From Nocardioides sp. (GTDB lineage: Bacteria; Actinomycetota; Actinomycetes; Propionibacteriales; Nocardioidaceae), in NCBI GenBank assembly GCA_002729525.1, contig PBYI01000054.1, positions 62,001 to 126,000 on the forward strand: a stretch of DNA of 64,000 nucleotides, in the 5' to 3' direction. The first letter of the stretch is position 1, and each line of letters starts with the position of its first letter. Shown here one piece after another: positions 9,056 through 18,409 of this stretch. A program made the translations under genes and the position numbers. Under the pieces are notes generated by a model. That model saw nothing but the letters and a program-made list of their open reading frames with translations, did not search any database and was not told the DNA's origin.

Positions 9056-11806
9056 TCACGGCGCAGCCGGCAGTCCGGTGCCGGGCGTCAGGACCGTGCC
9101 GTTGACCGAGCAGACGCCGGCCATGCTGGCGCCGCTCTGGAAGAACACGTCCGGACCGGCGGGGGCGTCGTTCGCGGTGCCCCCGGTGCCGAAGGTGATC
9201 CCGGTGGCGGTGAACTGGCCGGCGTTGCTGCACCAGAGACCACCACCCTCGTTGGTCGCGGTGTTCAGCTCGACGACACCACCGGTGTACGTCGTGACAC
9301 CGGCGCCGGTGACGTGCACGCCACCACCGTTGCCCGGCGTCGGGCCGGCGGTGTTGGCGCTGAAGTCGACGTCGGACAGGTTGAGGCTGGCCGGGGTCAT
9401 CGCACCCAGGTCGAGCATCTCGATGCCGCCGCCGGCACGGACCGCGGTGTTGCCGGAGAACGACGTACCGCTGACGTCGACGGCGCCGCCGTTGTTGAAG
9501 AGACCACCGCCGGAGCCGGCGGTGCCGGACGCGGCGTTGTCGTCGATAGTGGTGTCGGTGGTACCCGCCTCGACGGTGAGGGAGCCACCGTCGTTGTAGA
9601 TGCCGCCGCCGCCCTGGTCGCTGGCCACGCCGCTGGCGGTGTTGCCGGTGACGGTCGCGCCGGTGACGGTCATGGTGCCCGCCACGGAGTTCCAGAGACC
9701 GCCGCCCTCGACGGCGCTGTTGCCGTCGACGACGGTGTCGGTGACCGTGGAGGTGCCGGCGCCGCCGATGTGCAGGCCGCCACCGTTGCCCGGGTTGGCA
9801 CCGAGCACGTTGTCGGACAGGGTCCCGCCCACCACGTCGACCGTGCCGGCCGCGGACTCGATGCCGCCACCCGCGCGCACCGCGTCGTTGCCGTCGACCG
9901 TGCTGTCGGTGACCGTCAGGTCGCCGCCGAGGTTGAGGATGCCGCCGCCCGAGCCGGAGGCGCCGGTGGCGCTGTTGCCGGTGATCGTCGAGGTGGTGAC
10001 CTCCATGGTGCCGCCGTTGTTGAACAGCGCACCGCCGCCGTCGTCGGCCGCGGGGCCCTCGGCGACGTTGCCGGTGAGCGTGGTGTCGACGACGTACATC
10101 GTCGCGCCGGCGCCGGCGTTCCACAGTCCGCCGCCCTCACGGGCGGCGGAGTTGTCGGTGACCGTCGAGTCGGTGACGGTCGTGGTCGCGGCACCCGAGA
10201 TGTGGATGGCACCACCGTTGCCCGGGGCGGCCGAGGGGCCACCGGCGAGGTTCGCGTTCATCGTGACCATGTCGAGGTCGAGCGTGCCGGTGGTGGCCTC
10301 GATGGCACCGCCCGCGCGGACCGCACCGTTGCCGTCGAGCGTGGTGCCGTCGGCGTCGAGCGAGCCGCCGTCGACGAAGATGCCGCCGCCGGAGCCGGAC
10401 GCGCCGTTGGCGAGGTTGCCGGTGATGCTCGCGTCGGTGACGATCAGCTCGCCGCCGGCGTTGAAGATGCCGCCGCCACCGTTGGTGGCGTCGGCGCCCA
10501 GCGCCTTGTTGTCGGCGATCTCGGTGCCCCGGACCTCCATGGTGCCGCCGCTGGAGTTCCAGAGGCCGCCACCCTCGGCGGAGGCGATGTTGCCGTCGAC
10601 CACGCCGCCCATGAGGACGACGTTGCCGGCGCCGGTCAGATGGAGGCCACCGCCGTTGCCGGGGTTGGCGCCCGCGGTGTTGAAGCGCAGAGTGGCGTCG
10701 ACCAGGGTGGTCGCGCCGCCGCTGGCCTCGACGCCGCCGCCGGCACGCTGGGCGTCGTTGCCGCGCACGACGGTGTCGATCAGGCGCAGGGTGCCGCCCA
10801 CGTTGAGCGCGCCACCACCCGAGCCGGACGTGCCGGTCGCGGAGTTCTGCATGAGCCGGGAGCTGCGGACCGCGACGAGGCCGTCGGTGTAGATCGCACC
10901 GCCGCCCTGGTCGGCGTCGTCGCCGCTGGCGGAGTTGGCCTGGAACATCACGTCGTTGAGCTGCATCTGGCCGGTGGCGGAGTTCCACAGGCCGCCACCC
11001 TCGACCGCGGTGTTGCGGACGAAGGAGGACTCGGTGACGCGGACGTAGCCGTCACCGGTGAGGTGCAGGCCACCGCCGTTGCCCGGGCCGGTGCCGGCGT
11101 CGTTGCGCGCGAAGCGCGAGCCCGACACCAGCGTGCGACCGCTGTTGGCCTCGATCGCGCCGCCGGCACGGGAGGCGGCGTTGTCGACGAGGCGGGTGTT
11201 GCGAACCCGCAGGACGCCACCGTCGTTGAAGAGCGCGCCACCGGAGGCACCGTCACCGGCGACGGTGCTGTTCTTGACCACCGAGTCGATGAGGACGACC
11301 AGGCCGGCGGAGGCGATCGCGCCGCCGCTCTCGGTCGCGGCCGGCGCGCCACCGGTGAGCTTGGTGCGGTCAAGGCGCAGGGAGCCGCCCACGGCCACGT
11401 CGAAGATGCGGTCGACGCCGTCGGCGTCGATGGTGTAGCCGTTGCCGAGCACGATCAGGGTGCCGGTCAGGTCGAGGTCGCCGCTCTGGGCGCCACCACC
11501 GAGGCCCGCGTCGAGCGTGATGTCGTCACCGAGGGTGACGACGACGGGGTCGCTCGAGCGGTTGGCCATCGCCACGGCGCTGCGCAGGCCGGCGATGTCG
11601 GAGACGGTGATCCGGACGACGCTGCGGGCGACGGTGGCCGGAGCGCTGGCGGCACCCGGCGAGGCGGCGCTGAACGCGGAGGGGGCGGCGCTCGCGGTGG
11701 TGCCGGGAAGCGCGGCGACGGCGGCGAGGGCCAACGCGCCCGCTGCTCCGCCGGCGAGCAGCGCGCGGGAGCGCCGTCCGCGGACCGGGGTGGTCCTGTG
11801 GGTCAT
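9056..11806 (-). CDS. Secreted right-handed parallel beta-helix protein with five super-repeats
   Basis: Predicted exported protein of 916 residues. The ATG at 11806 is chosen because AAGGGAA lies six bases upstream and an Arg-rich signal peptide with an Ala-rich core follows directly, ending near ASA at about residue 40. From about residue 80 it is built of short beta-helix rungs, each starting with a GGG turn. The rungs are ordered into five super-repeats of roughly 140 residues with the rung types GGGLHLTG, GGGLWNS, GGGIFNxG, GGGxxxxGG and GGGIExxxG. Such folds serve as surface adhesins, polysaccharide lyases or autotransporter-like passengers; no lyase active site is recognised and no LPXTG anchor is present. 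It is divergent from an ECF sigma/anti-sigma pair, which may control it. A strong terminator follows. Confidence 0.85.
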   Translation of the reverse strand: MTHRTTPVRGRRSRALLAGGAAGALALAAVAALPGTTASAAPSAFSAASPGAASAPATVARSVVRITVSDIAGLRSAVAMANRSSDPVVVTLGDDITLDAGLGGGAQSGDLDLTGTLIVLGNGYTIDADGVDRIFDVAVGGSLRLDRTKLTGGAPAATESGGAIASAGLVVLIDSVVKNSTVAGDGASGGALFNDGGVLRVRNTRLVDNAASRAGGAIEANSGRTLVSGSRFARNDAGTGPGNGGGLHLTGDGYVRVTESSFVRNTAVEGGGLWNSATGQMQLNDVMFQANSASGDDADQGGGAIYTDGLVAVRSSRLMQNSATGTSGSGGGALNVGGTLRLIDTVVRGNDAQRAGGGVEASGGATTLVDATLRFNTAGANPGNGGGLHLTGAGNVVLMGGVVDGNIASAEGGGLWNSSGGTMEVRGTEIADNKALGADATNGGGGIFNAGGELIVTDASITGNLANGASGSGGGIFVDGGSLDADGTTLDGNGAVRAGGAIEATTGTLDLDMVTMNANLAGGPSAAPGNGGAIHISGAATTTVTDSTVTDNSAAREGGGLWNAGAGATMYVVDTTLTGNVAEGPAADDGGGALFNNGGTMEVTTSTITGNSATGASGSGGGILNLGGDLTVTDSTVDGNDAVRAGGGIESAAGTVDVVGGTLSDNVLGANPGNGGGLHIGGAGTSTVTDTVVDGNSAVEGGGLWNSVAGTMTVTGATVTGNTASGVASDQGGGGIYNDGGSLTVEAGTTDTTIDDNAASGTAGSGGGLFNNGGAVDVSGTSFSGNTAVRAGGGIEMLDLGAMTPASLNLSDVDFSANTAGPTPGNGGGVHVTGAGVTTYTGGVVELNTATNEGGGLWCSNAGQFTATGITFGTGGTANDAPAGPDVFFQSGASMAGVCSVNGTVLTPGTGLPAAP
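9290..11240. repeat. Five imperfect ~420-bp super-repeats inside the beta-helix gene
   Basis: The motif GNGGGxHxxG recurs five times at about 140-residue spacing in the encoded protein, with the four other rung types in the same order each time. The repeats are coding and have diverged at the DNA level, which points to old internal duplication. Confidence 0.75.
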
Positions 11807-12052
11807 GAGATTCCCTTCGGTGGTTCCGATGGTCGCGGCCGGAGTGATCCGGCTCATGGGTCTCTACGGGGCCCGACCGGGGCGCGTTCACCGGATTGAC
11901 GGATTTCTTCGGCCCGTGACCCGGTGGTCCAGTCCGATCCCCCGTGCTCCCATCCGGACCCGCCTGTGCTCCGAACGGCTGGGAACGGCACCCGCTCCCG
12001 ACCGCGACCACCGCAGCTCCCGGCACGCCGACGACGTACTGCTGGGGAATCG

Positions 12053-12685
12053 GTGGTGAACGCCGGCGGACCGGGCGCCGTAGACACAGGCGACGAGGCC
12101 GAGCAGGTGGACCGGATGGACGGCGTGGGCGTGGACAGGGACGAGGCGGGCGTGGTGGTCGCGGGGCTCCGCGACGAGCACGAGGTGCACGCCGCGTACA
12201 CGCTGTACGGGCCGGAGCTCTACCGGTTCGTGCTGCGCGGGCTCGGTGACCCGCAGGCCGCGCAGGACGTCGTGCAGGAGACGTTCCTCAAGGCGTGGCG
12301 GGCGGCCGACCGCTACGACCCCGACCTGGCGTCGCTGCGGGTGTGGCTGTTCGGGATCGCCCGCAACGCGATGATCGACCACACCCGGGCCGCGCAGGCC
12401 CGGCCGTGGCACCGCGACCTCGTCGACCCGGAGACCGCGCGGTCCTCGGGCGAGTCGGTGGACGACGACACCGACCGCCTGCTGGGATCGTGGCTCGTGG
12501 AGGAGGCGCTGCACCGGCTGTCGGAGGACCACCGAGCCGCCATCGTCCTGACGCACCTGAAGGAGCGGCCCCACGACGAGGTGGCGGCCGAGCTCGGGAT
12601 CCCGGTCGGCACGCTGCGCAGCCGGATCTTCTACGGCATGAAGGCGCTGCGACTGGCGATGGACGAGATGGGGGTGACGCCGTGA
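12053..12685 (+). CDS. ECF-type RNA polymerase sigma factor
   Basis: Sigma-70 family factor with only regions 2 and 4, as in extracytoplasmic-function sigma factors. Region 2 is seen as GDPQAAQDVVQETFLKAWRA followed by VWLFGIARNAMID, and region 4 as LSEDHRAAIVLTHLKERPHD followed by the helix-turn-helix ELGIPVGTLRSRIFYGMKAL. Starts at GTG 12053 or 12056 (GGGGAA upstream) give about 210 residues; the ATG at 12116 would give a more typical 189 residues and is a fair alternative. Its stop overlaps the GTG of the anti-sigma gene by four bases. The arrangement resembles SigK/RskA-like cassettes, in which release of the sigma factor needs signal-driven loss of the anti-sigma factor. The target regulon is unknown; the divergent beta-helix gene is a candidate. 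Confidence 0.9.
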   Translation: MVNAGGPGAVDTGDEAEQVDRMDGVGVDRDEAGVVVAGLRDEHEVHAAYTLYGPELYRFVLRGLGDPQAAQDVVQETFLKAWRAADRYDPDLASLRVWLFGIARNAMIDHTRAAQARPWHRDLVDPETARSSGESVDDDTDRLLGSWLVEEALHRLSEDHRAAIVLTHLKERPHDEVAAELGIPVGTLRSRIFYGMKALRLAMDEMGVTP

Positions 12686-13470
12686 GTGACCGGACCGACG
12701 AGCACCGCGCACTGCGCGAGCTGCTGGGCGCCTACGCGCTCGGCCACCTGGCGTCCCCCGAGGTCGACGCCGTACGCGCGCACCTGGACGGCTGCGCCGA
12801 GTGCCGCGCCGAGCTCGCCGAGCTCGAGCCGGTGGCGCGCGCCCTCGGGTCGGTCGACCCGTCGCGGTTCGCGACCCAGCCCGCGCCTCCTGCTGACCTG
12901 GGTGGGCGGATCCGGCAGGCGGTGGCGGACGAGCGGGTCGCCTCGACGGCTCGTGCCTCCTCGCCCGCGGCGCCGGTGGTGCGGCTGGACGCGGCGGCCC
13001 GCGCCGGCGCGCGACGCGGACGCCCCCGTCGTACGGCGGCACTGCTGGCGGTCGCCGCCGCCGTCGTGGTGCTCGCGGTGGGCAGCGGCCTCGTCGGCAG
13101 GGCGACCGCGCCCGAGGCTCCGGTGGCCGCGCCGGCCGCGCAGATCCCGTACGAGCCGATCACCCTGGTCGCCGCGTCGGAGACCGCGCAGGCCGGCACC
13201 GAGGACGTCGACGTCGCGAAGGCCGGGCTGGTGCCGCACACGTGGGGCGTCGAGCTGCGGATGGTGGCTGTTGGCTTCCCCGAGGGCGAGTCGTTCCGGG
13301 CGTGGTTCCGCGAGTCCGACACCGGGCTGCTCACGCCGGCCGGTGAGTTCCTCGGCACGGGCACCAACGAGATGACCTGCAACCTGCAGTCGGCGGTGCT
13401 CCGCGACGACGTGAAGCAGGTGGTCGTCACGGACTCCCGCGGCTACCAGGTGCTCACCGCCGACCTCTGA
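12682..13470 (+). CDS. Membrane-anchored zinc-finger anti-sigma factor (RskA-like)
   Basis: Protein of 262 residues that should hold the preceding ECF sigma factor inactive. The N-terminal cytosolic anti-sigma domain has the H-x3-C-x2-C zinc signature in AHLDGCAECRAEL (about residues 34-46). A single transmembrane helix (AALLAVAAAVVVLAVGSG) lies near residues 117-135. The extracytoplasmic C-terminal domain of about 120 residues matches the RskA C-terminal fold, with blocks such as WGVELRM and TGLLTPAGEF. The GTG start overlaps the sigma stop, so the two proteins are translationally coupled in near-equal amounts. The extracytoplasmic signal sensed is unknown. Confidence 0.88.
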   Translation: MSDRTDEHRALRELLGAYALGHLASPEVDAVRAHLDGCAECRAELAELEPVARALGSVDPSRFATQPAPPADLGGRIRQAVADERVASTARASSPAAPVVRLDAAARAGARRGRPRRTAALLAVAAAVVVLAVGSGLVGRATAPEAPVAAPAAQIPYEPITLVAASETAQAGTEDVDVAKAGLVPHTWGVELRMVAVGFPEGESFRAWFRESDTGLLTPAGEFLGTGTNEMTCNLQSAVLRDDVKQVVVTDSRGYQVLTADL

Positions 13471-13565
13471 GCCCCAGTCTTCGAGTAGGTGCGACCACCG
13501 GTGGTTGAGCCCGACCGAGCCCCGGCGAGGGAGGCGTCGACACCACCGCGACCGTCCTCGGGGCG

Positions 13566-13584
13566 CGCGACCACGGTGGTCGCG
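13566..13584 (+). terminator. Possible hairpin terminator after the sigma/anti-sigma pair
   Basis: CGCGACCAC-G-GTGGTCGCG is a near-perfect dyad about 95 bp past the anti-sigma stop. Without a T-run it is a weak terminator call and could also be a protein-binding site. A degenerate copy of the dispersed GGTGGTTGAG repeat precedes it at about 13500. Confidence 0.35.
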
Positions 13585-13668
13585 GCCGCTGGTCGGACTA
13601 TGTCCCGATCCTAGGTAGGACCATCGACATGGCCGTCGGGCCTCGGGTGCTCGCGATGAGCTCCGGGG

Positions 13669-13708
13669 GTGGTCGTCCGCCCGACCCCCGGGCCGGGCGG
13701 ACGACCAC
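13669..13708 (-). terminator. Hairpin terminator after the 1023-residue secreted protein
   Basis: A perfect 15-bp stem, GTGGTCGTCCGCCCG paired with CGGGCGGACGACCAC across a 10-base loop, ends four bases before the stop of the minus-strand gene that begins at 16783, so it lies directly downstream of it. Confidence 0.75.
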
Positions 13709-13711
13709 GGA

Positions 13712-16700
13712 TCACCCGCGGTTGAGGTAGGTCGCGACGTTCTCGATCACCTGCGAGTACTCCTCGACGGGGCCACCCAGGTAGTCGATGTCCATGATGA
13801 CCACGACCCGGCCCTGACGGCTGAGCATGTCGTTGTCGCGCCAGGCTGCGGCGACGACGTCTCCCTGGTCCCCCCGCACGAAGACGTTGCGGGATGAGAC
13901 ACCCGAGAGCGCGGCGCTCTGGAGCCGTCCCGGAGCCGACGGATGGAAGTACTCGATCACGTTCGGGTTGACCGCGAGGTCGTCGAGGGCCTCGGGGTTG
14001 ACGAGGAACTGGCTCGACGGGCTGTCGCCGGCATCGCCGACCTGGACGTCCTCGTCGAACAGCACGGAGTCGAGCACGCGCTCCACACTGTCGTTGAGCT
14101 GCTCGCAGCAGGGCCGCTCGCCGGTCATGTAGACCGAGCCGCCGTCGAGGATGTAGTCCGCGACGCGCTGCGACTCGCCCTCGTCGAAGCCCTCGTAGGC
14201 CTCGACCTCCCAGATCGAGGAGTACTGGCTCAGGTCCTCGGGGACGACGGCGGCCACGTCGACGTTGAAGCCGAGGCCCTCGAGGGCGGCCGCCATGTTG
14301 TCGCGCTCGAACCCGTTGTCGCTGTTGCCGAAGACGAGGACGTCGCCGTCGCCGATGCCACCGCCGGGACCGTCACCGGTCACCTGGAGGCTGTAGCTCC
14401 GCTCGGCGGTGTTCCCCTGGTCGTCGGTGAAGGTGACTCGGAAGACCTTGCGGCCTCCCACCTCGGGCACGCCGTAGATGAGTCCGGTGGACGAGCTGAG
14501 CGTGAGCCCGGTGGGCAGGTAGCCCGAGCTGATCGACCAGGAGCCGTCCCGGCCGTCGGCGACCTCGAGTGTCACGTCGTAGTCCTCGCCGACGGCACCG
14601 TCGGGCAGTGACCCGGTGGTGATCTCGGGATCGCTGAAGTACGGGCAGGTGGCGTCGACCAGCGGGTCCAGCAACCAGAACTCGTACGTGGTGGGCGTCC
14701 ACTCGAACCCCGTCAGCTTCTTGATGGCGTCACTCGTCTTCACGCCGACCTCGCCGCCGAGACCGGCCTTGAATGAGCACTCGAGGAGCTGTTGGCTGTC
14801 GACCCGCCCGCTTGCCTCGGCGACGAGGCCGAGACGAAGGTAGGGACCGATGAGGCCATAGAGCGACAGCTGGAGCTCGCCGCCGGCGAAGGCGGACGCC
14901 GTGCCGCCGGCGTACAGCGACATCATCTTGCCGCTCTCGGTCGCCGCCTCGGTGTAGAAGGTCGGCTCGAGACTGCCGGACTTGTTGGTGACGCCGCTGA
15001 CGTCCCGGCCGACGTAGGTGGTGCGGAACGTCACGCCGATCTCGCCGGAGACGGTGTACTCAGCGACGAGCTTGCCCACGAGGTCGACGTACACCGGGAC
15101 GGGGCCGACCCAGCCGACGAACTCGCGCCGCATCGTCAGCAGGTCGATCTCGTGCTCGTGCGACCGCCGCGCCAGGTCGGCGGCGACGGTGACCTTGTTG
15201 ACCAGGTTGTTGTTCCAGTCGATGCCGGCGCCGACGCGGTAGCTGGTGAGCTTGCCGTACCAGGTGGTGCCGAAGTCGAGGTCGACCGTGGGGGCGGCGG
15301 AGATGCTGCCCTTGCTCTCAAGCGACACCGTGATGTTGCGGGCGTCGGGGTCATCCGGGGCACCGTCCCAGGGCACCTCGAAGGAGATCTTGGAGTCGAC
15401 GGCGAGGTTGAGGCGCGGGCCGGTGATGCTGCGCATGCCGGCGCCCGGGACCTCGCGGGGAGGCAGGTCGGCGAGCACGTCGATGCCGTCGGCGACGTCG
15501 GAGACCTCGATCTCGCCGGTCGGCACCATGCCGAAGGCGTCGACGTCGCCGGGCATGCTGGTGATGATCTCGCTGAGGTCGGCTTCCGTGGAGACGATGG
15601 TCGTCCGGGTGCCCTCGGTCTGGATCGACGCGACGCGGCGCAGCAGACCGCCGGGCACCGTCAGCGTCGGCGGCACGGTGACGACGTCACCGACCGTCAG
15701 GTCGGCGAGGCTGTCGGGCAGGGGGTCGTAGACCAGCTCGCCGGTCTCGGGGTCCCAGCTGAGGATCGCCTCGGCCTCGGTCTCGTCGAGCGGTCGGGCG
15801 TCCTCGGAGACCTCGACCGGGATCTCGTCGATCCGCAGCGACGACGAGGCCGACGCGACCGCAGGGGCGCCGCGGAAGGCGCGGGCGACGACGCGGTAGG
15901 AGAAGGAGCCGACCTCGGTGGCGGAGAGGGCGAGCTCAGCGCGCCCGGAGGCGTTCTGCACGGTCGACGCGATCGTCGTCCAGTCACCCTCGACGAGGGA
16001 CTGGAGCACGACGGGACGACGCGTCATGGCCGGGCGGAACTCGGCCGTGACGGGCACCTCCTCACCGCGGTAGGTCTGGTCCGGGAGCGTGAGATCGACA
16101 CCCTGGGCGGACACCCGCAGGCGTCGGGCCGGGCTGACCACCTTCGAGGCCTTCCGGCGGGCGGGGGCGACGACGCGCACGGGGGCGGTCCTCCGGGCCG
16201 TGTAGGCGGCGCGGATCGCGCCGGATCGTGAGGTGCGCGACCGGGCGACGGTGACCCAGGACGTGCCACGCTCCTGCACGAGCACCGGGCGACGTCCGGT
16301 GCTGGCGAGGCGGCCGGTCACGACGACGCGCTGACCCGTGACGGCGACGTCCGGGCTGAGGCCCGGGGTGCCGACCACGCGGGCAGTACGGGAGGACGTG
16401 CCGGCGGCACGGAGCCGCAGGACGTTCTTGCCGAGTGCGGGTCTGATCCGGAAGCGGACCGCACCGGTGCTCGGCACCTTGCTCCGAGCGACCCGCTTCC
16501 ACCGGCCGTCGATCTTGGACTCGAGGACGGCCTTGGTGCCGCGGGGTGCCCGCTTCACTGCGCCGGTGACGGTGGTCCGGGCACCCGACTCGGCCCGTCG
16601 CGGCGCCTTCAGTGAGACCGCAACCTTCCCTCGCCGCGCCACGACGCCCGGCCCCACTGCGTCCGAGGTGGCTCCGACCATCGGTGGCCGGTCGACGCCA

Positions 16701-16783
16701 GGACCGACTGAGCTCGCGGGTGCGAGCGGCAGCATCACGGCGAGGGCGATCAGCCCGACGAGCAGGGCGAGGGTACGGCGCAT
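13712..16783 (-). CDS. Large secreted protein with Ig-like domains and a C-terminal GATase-like fold
   Basis: Exported protein of 1023 residues, function unknown. The ATG at 16783 has GGAG seven bases upstream and opens a clean signal peptide (MRRTLALLVGLIALAVML). Residues about 55-310 are three or four Arg-rich beta-sandwich repeats of the sort that occur in actinobacterial secreted proteins. The middle, about 330-680, is a mixed region without a recognised motif. Residues about 715-800 form a putative-Ig (He_PIG-like) domain with LPTGLTLSSSTGLIYGVP. After a Gly-rich hinge, the last 190 residues (DVLVFGNSDNG to the end) look like the alpha/beta fold of DUF4350/ThuA-like or class I glutamine-amidotransferase-like domains, with GGSVYMTGE as the core strand-turn. 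No catalytic triad could be confirmed. A perfect hairpin follows the stop. Confidence 0.75.
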   Translation of the reverse strand: MRRTLALLVGLIALAVMLPLAPASSVGPGVDRPPMVGATSDAVGPGVVARRGKVAVSLKAPRRAESGARTTVTGAVKRAPRGTKAVLESKIDGRWKRVARSKVPSTGAVRFRIRPALGKNVLRLRAAGTSSRTARVVGTPGLSPDVAVTGQRVVVTGRLASTGRRPVLVQERGTSWVTVARSRTSRSGAIRAAYTARRTAPVRVVAPARRKASKVVSPARRLRVSAQGVDLTLPDQTYRGEEVPVTAEFRPAMTRRPVVLQSLVEGDWTTIASTVQNASGRAELALSATEVGSFSYRVVARAFRGAPAVASASSSLRIDEIPVEVSEDARPLDETEAEAILSWDPETGELVYDPLPDSLADLTVGDVVTVPPTLTVPGGLLRRVASIQTEGTRTTIVSTEADLSEIITSMPGDVDAFGMVPTGEIEVSDVADGIDVLADLPPREVPGAGMRSITGPRLNLAVDSKISFEVPWDGAPDDPDARNITVSLESKGSISAAPTVDLDFGTTWYGKLTSYRVGAGIDWNNNLVNKVTVAADLARRSHEHEIDLLTMRREFVGWVGPVPVYVDLVGKLVAEYTVSGEIGVTFRTTYVGRDVSGVTNKSGSLEPTFYTEAATESGKMMSLYAGGTASAFAGGELQLSLYGLIGPYLRLGLVAEASGRVDSQQLLECSFKAGLGGEVGVKTSDAIKKLTGFEWTPTTYEFWLLDPLVDATCPYFSDPEITTGSLPDGAVGEDYDVTLEVADGRDGSWSISSGYLPTGLTLSSSTGLIYGVPEVGGRKVFRVTFTDDQGNTAERSYSLQVTGDGPGGGIGDGDVLVFGNSDNGFERDNMAAALEGLGFNVDVAAVVPEDLSQYSSIWEVEAYEGFDEGESQRVADYILDGGSVYMTGERPCCEQLNDSVERVLDSVLFDEDVQVGDAGDSPSSQFLVNPEALDDLAVNPNVIEYFHPSAPGRLQSAALSGVSSRNVFVRGDQGDVVAAAWRDNDMLSRQGRVVVIMDIDYLGGPVEEYSQVIENVATYLNRG

Positions 16784-17043
16784 CGAAGACTCCGGGATCC
16801 GCACCGGCCGCCGGTCCGCCCCATGACGGTCCGCGCTTCACCGGCGCGCGAGCACTATCTCCGCAGGGCCGGGGCGGTGACCGGTTTTTCACCGAAGACG
16901 CATATCCGGTCAATTCCGAGCTGACGTGCCGCCTCGGCCAGCTGTCGGCACGGGCGATGTCGACACGGTCGCGAGCATGTTTCCGGACCCCGAGCACGGT
17001 GGTGGTGCGGCGCGGTCGGGTGCCGGGGCGTCCCGGTAGACGC

Positions 17044-18345
17044 TCAGCCCTTCATTCCTCGGGGCCGGGCTGCTCGATGACGACAGTCGCAACCGTCCGG
17101 TGGCGCGGGGCGGTCGTCGACCTCGAAGACCTGGCCCATCGGTCCGGTCCACTCGAACACTCCGTCTGGTCTGCGTCGGTAGCGCCATCTTGCGTGGGTC
17201 TTCATCCGGTGGTGCGTCCGGCACAGCGGCGCGAGATTGGCCGTCGACGTCGGACCGCCGTCCGCGTACTCGACGACATGGTCGACGTCGCAGCGCTCTG
17301 ACGCGCGACTGCAGAACGGGAAGACACACGTCGAATGCAGCCGGCGGACCTGGGTGGCGAGCTTCTCGGTCGGTGCGTAGGAGTCGGTGGCGTAGTCAGC
17401 GGCCAGGTCGAGGACCTCGCGCACGGTGACGCGGGTGGCGGTGGTGCACCAGTCGCGGATCTGGTCGAGCGTCACGGTGACGGGCTGGCCGGGGCGGACG
17501 AACGCCTCGCAGGTCGCGGCACCGTTGACGACGTTCACGATCAGCGGGCGGCGCTCCTGCTGCAGGTCCAGCGTGCCTTGTCCGCGGGCGAGGTGGCCGA
17601 GGGCCTTCGCGCGTCGTACGCCGAGCGGGTCGTCGCAGCCGGCGTCCTTCAGCGCGGCGGCGCCGGCACGGAGCGCGTCCTCCAGGTCGAGCGCGTCGTC
17701 GAGATCCAGCAGCGCATCGATGGACACCAGTCCGTGCCGGGCGTTGTCGAGGTCGACGATGACGTCGCGGTGGTCGGAGGGGTCCTCGGGCAGCAGGTCG
17801 GGTGCGAACCGGACCATCGCCTCGTCCACCGTCCGCTCGATCTGCGCCAACGTCGTCCGGGCGGCAGCCCAGGCGAGCTGCGCGTCGACGTACGCCGCAC
17901 CGGCCTCGGGCAGCGTGCAGGTCGCGGCGGCGACCTTCCTCGCCTTCCACAGCGGGAGGTCGAGGGCCGTCACGCGGGACCAGATGCGCGGAAGTCGGTA
18001 GCGGAGCTCGATGAGATCGCCGACGTACCGGCTGCCGGACTGGCGGGAGAGGCCGAGGGCGGCGGCGATCTCGTAGGCCTCGTCCTCCTCGACCACCGGT
18101 GCACCCGGTCCGGCGAGGTGGAGTGCCTGGGAGCCGAACCGGTCCTTGGTCATCTGGTCGAGGTGCTCGTCGGCCCACTCCTCGGCGGCGCGGTCCTCGG
18201 GGAGCTGGCGGGCGGCGACCCACTCCAGCACCGCCCGTGCCTTGTCGAGCTGGACCCGTCGCTCGACGTCCGCAGCAGCCCTGACAGCGGCGACAAGACC
18301 GACCGGAGTCGGCTCGTCGTCGCAGGTCAGGAGCGCTTTTCGCAT
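17044..18345 (-). CDS. DUF222 / HNH endonuclease domain protein
   Basis: Protein of 433 residues with an N-terminal DUF222 helical region (about residues 20-300) and a C-terminal HNH nuclease domain. The HNH core is CVFPFCSRASERCDVDHVVE, then GGPTSTANLAPLCRTHHRMK: cysteine pairs for zinc, the DVDH histidine and the NL..LCR.HH block are all present, so the nuclease should be intact. Many Nocardioidaceae genomes carry numerous copies of this family; their role is unsettled and is suspected to be linked to mobile introns, repeats or DNA homing. The gene stands alone between genes for secreted proteins. No host element or terminal repeats were identified around it. Confidence 0.9.
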   Translation of the reverse strand: MRKALLTCDDEPTPVGLVAAVRAAADVERRVQLDKARAVLEWVAARQLPEDRAAEEWADEHLDQMTKDRFGSQALHLAGPGAPVVEEDEAYEIAAALGLSRQSGSRYVGDLIELRYRLPRIWSRVTALDLPLWKARKVAAATCTLPEAGAAYVDAQLAWAAARTTLAQIERTVDEAMVRFAPDLLPEDPSDHRDVIVDLDNARHGLVSIDALLDLDDALDLEDALRAGAAALKDAGCDDPLGVRRAKALGHLARGQGTLDLQQERRPLIVNVVNGAATCEAFVRPGQPVTVTLDQIRDWCTTATRVTVREVLDLAADYATDSYAPTEKLATQVRRLHSTCVFPFCSRASERCDVDHVVEYADGGPTSTANLAPLCRTHHRMKTHARWRYRRRPDGVFEWTGPMGQVFEVDDRPAPPDGCDCRHRAARPRGMKG

Positions 18346-18409
18346 GTCCCGATTCTAGGTGCGACCACCGACAGTCGACCCGTGCGAGCGGGCGTCTGCT
18401 GGACCCGGC

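Noticed and set aside
9056..11806. Regularly spaced GGC-rich repeats that look like a CRISPR-like or satellite array
   Set aside because: They are in-frame codons of the beta-helix rungs, differ at most positions and have no unique spacers.
8981..11899. Long plus-strand open frame of 972 codons opposite the beta-helix gene
   Set aside because: Shadow of the repeats on the other strand; no motif and unnatural amino-acid composition.
13607..13620. CCTAGGTAGGACC and the similar CTAGGTGCGACC at about 18357 as paired attachment sites around the HNH gene
   Set aside because: The two are short, only partly alike and not flanking a clear element with integrase or transfer genes.
17044..18345. DUF222-HNH protein as an intein or group I intron homing nuclease
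   Set aside because: It is a free-standing gene with no split host gene or intron structure around it, and this family is usually dispersed and independent.
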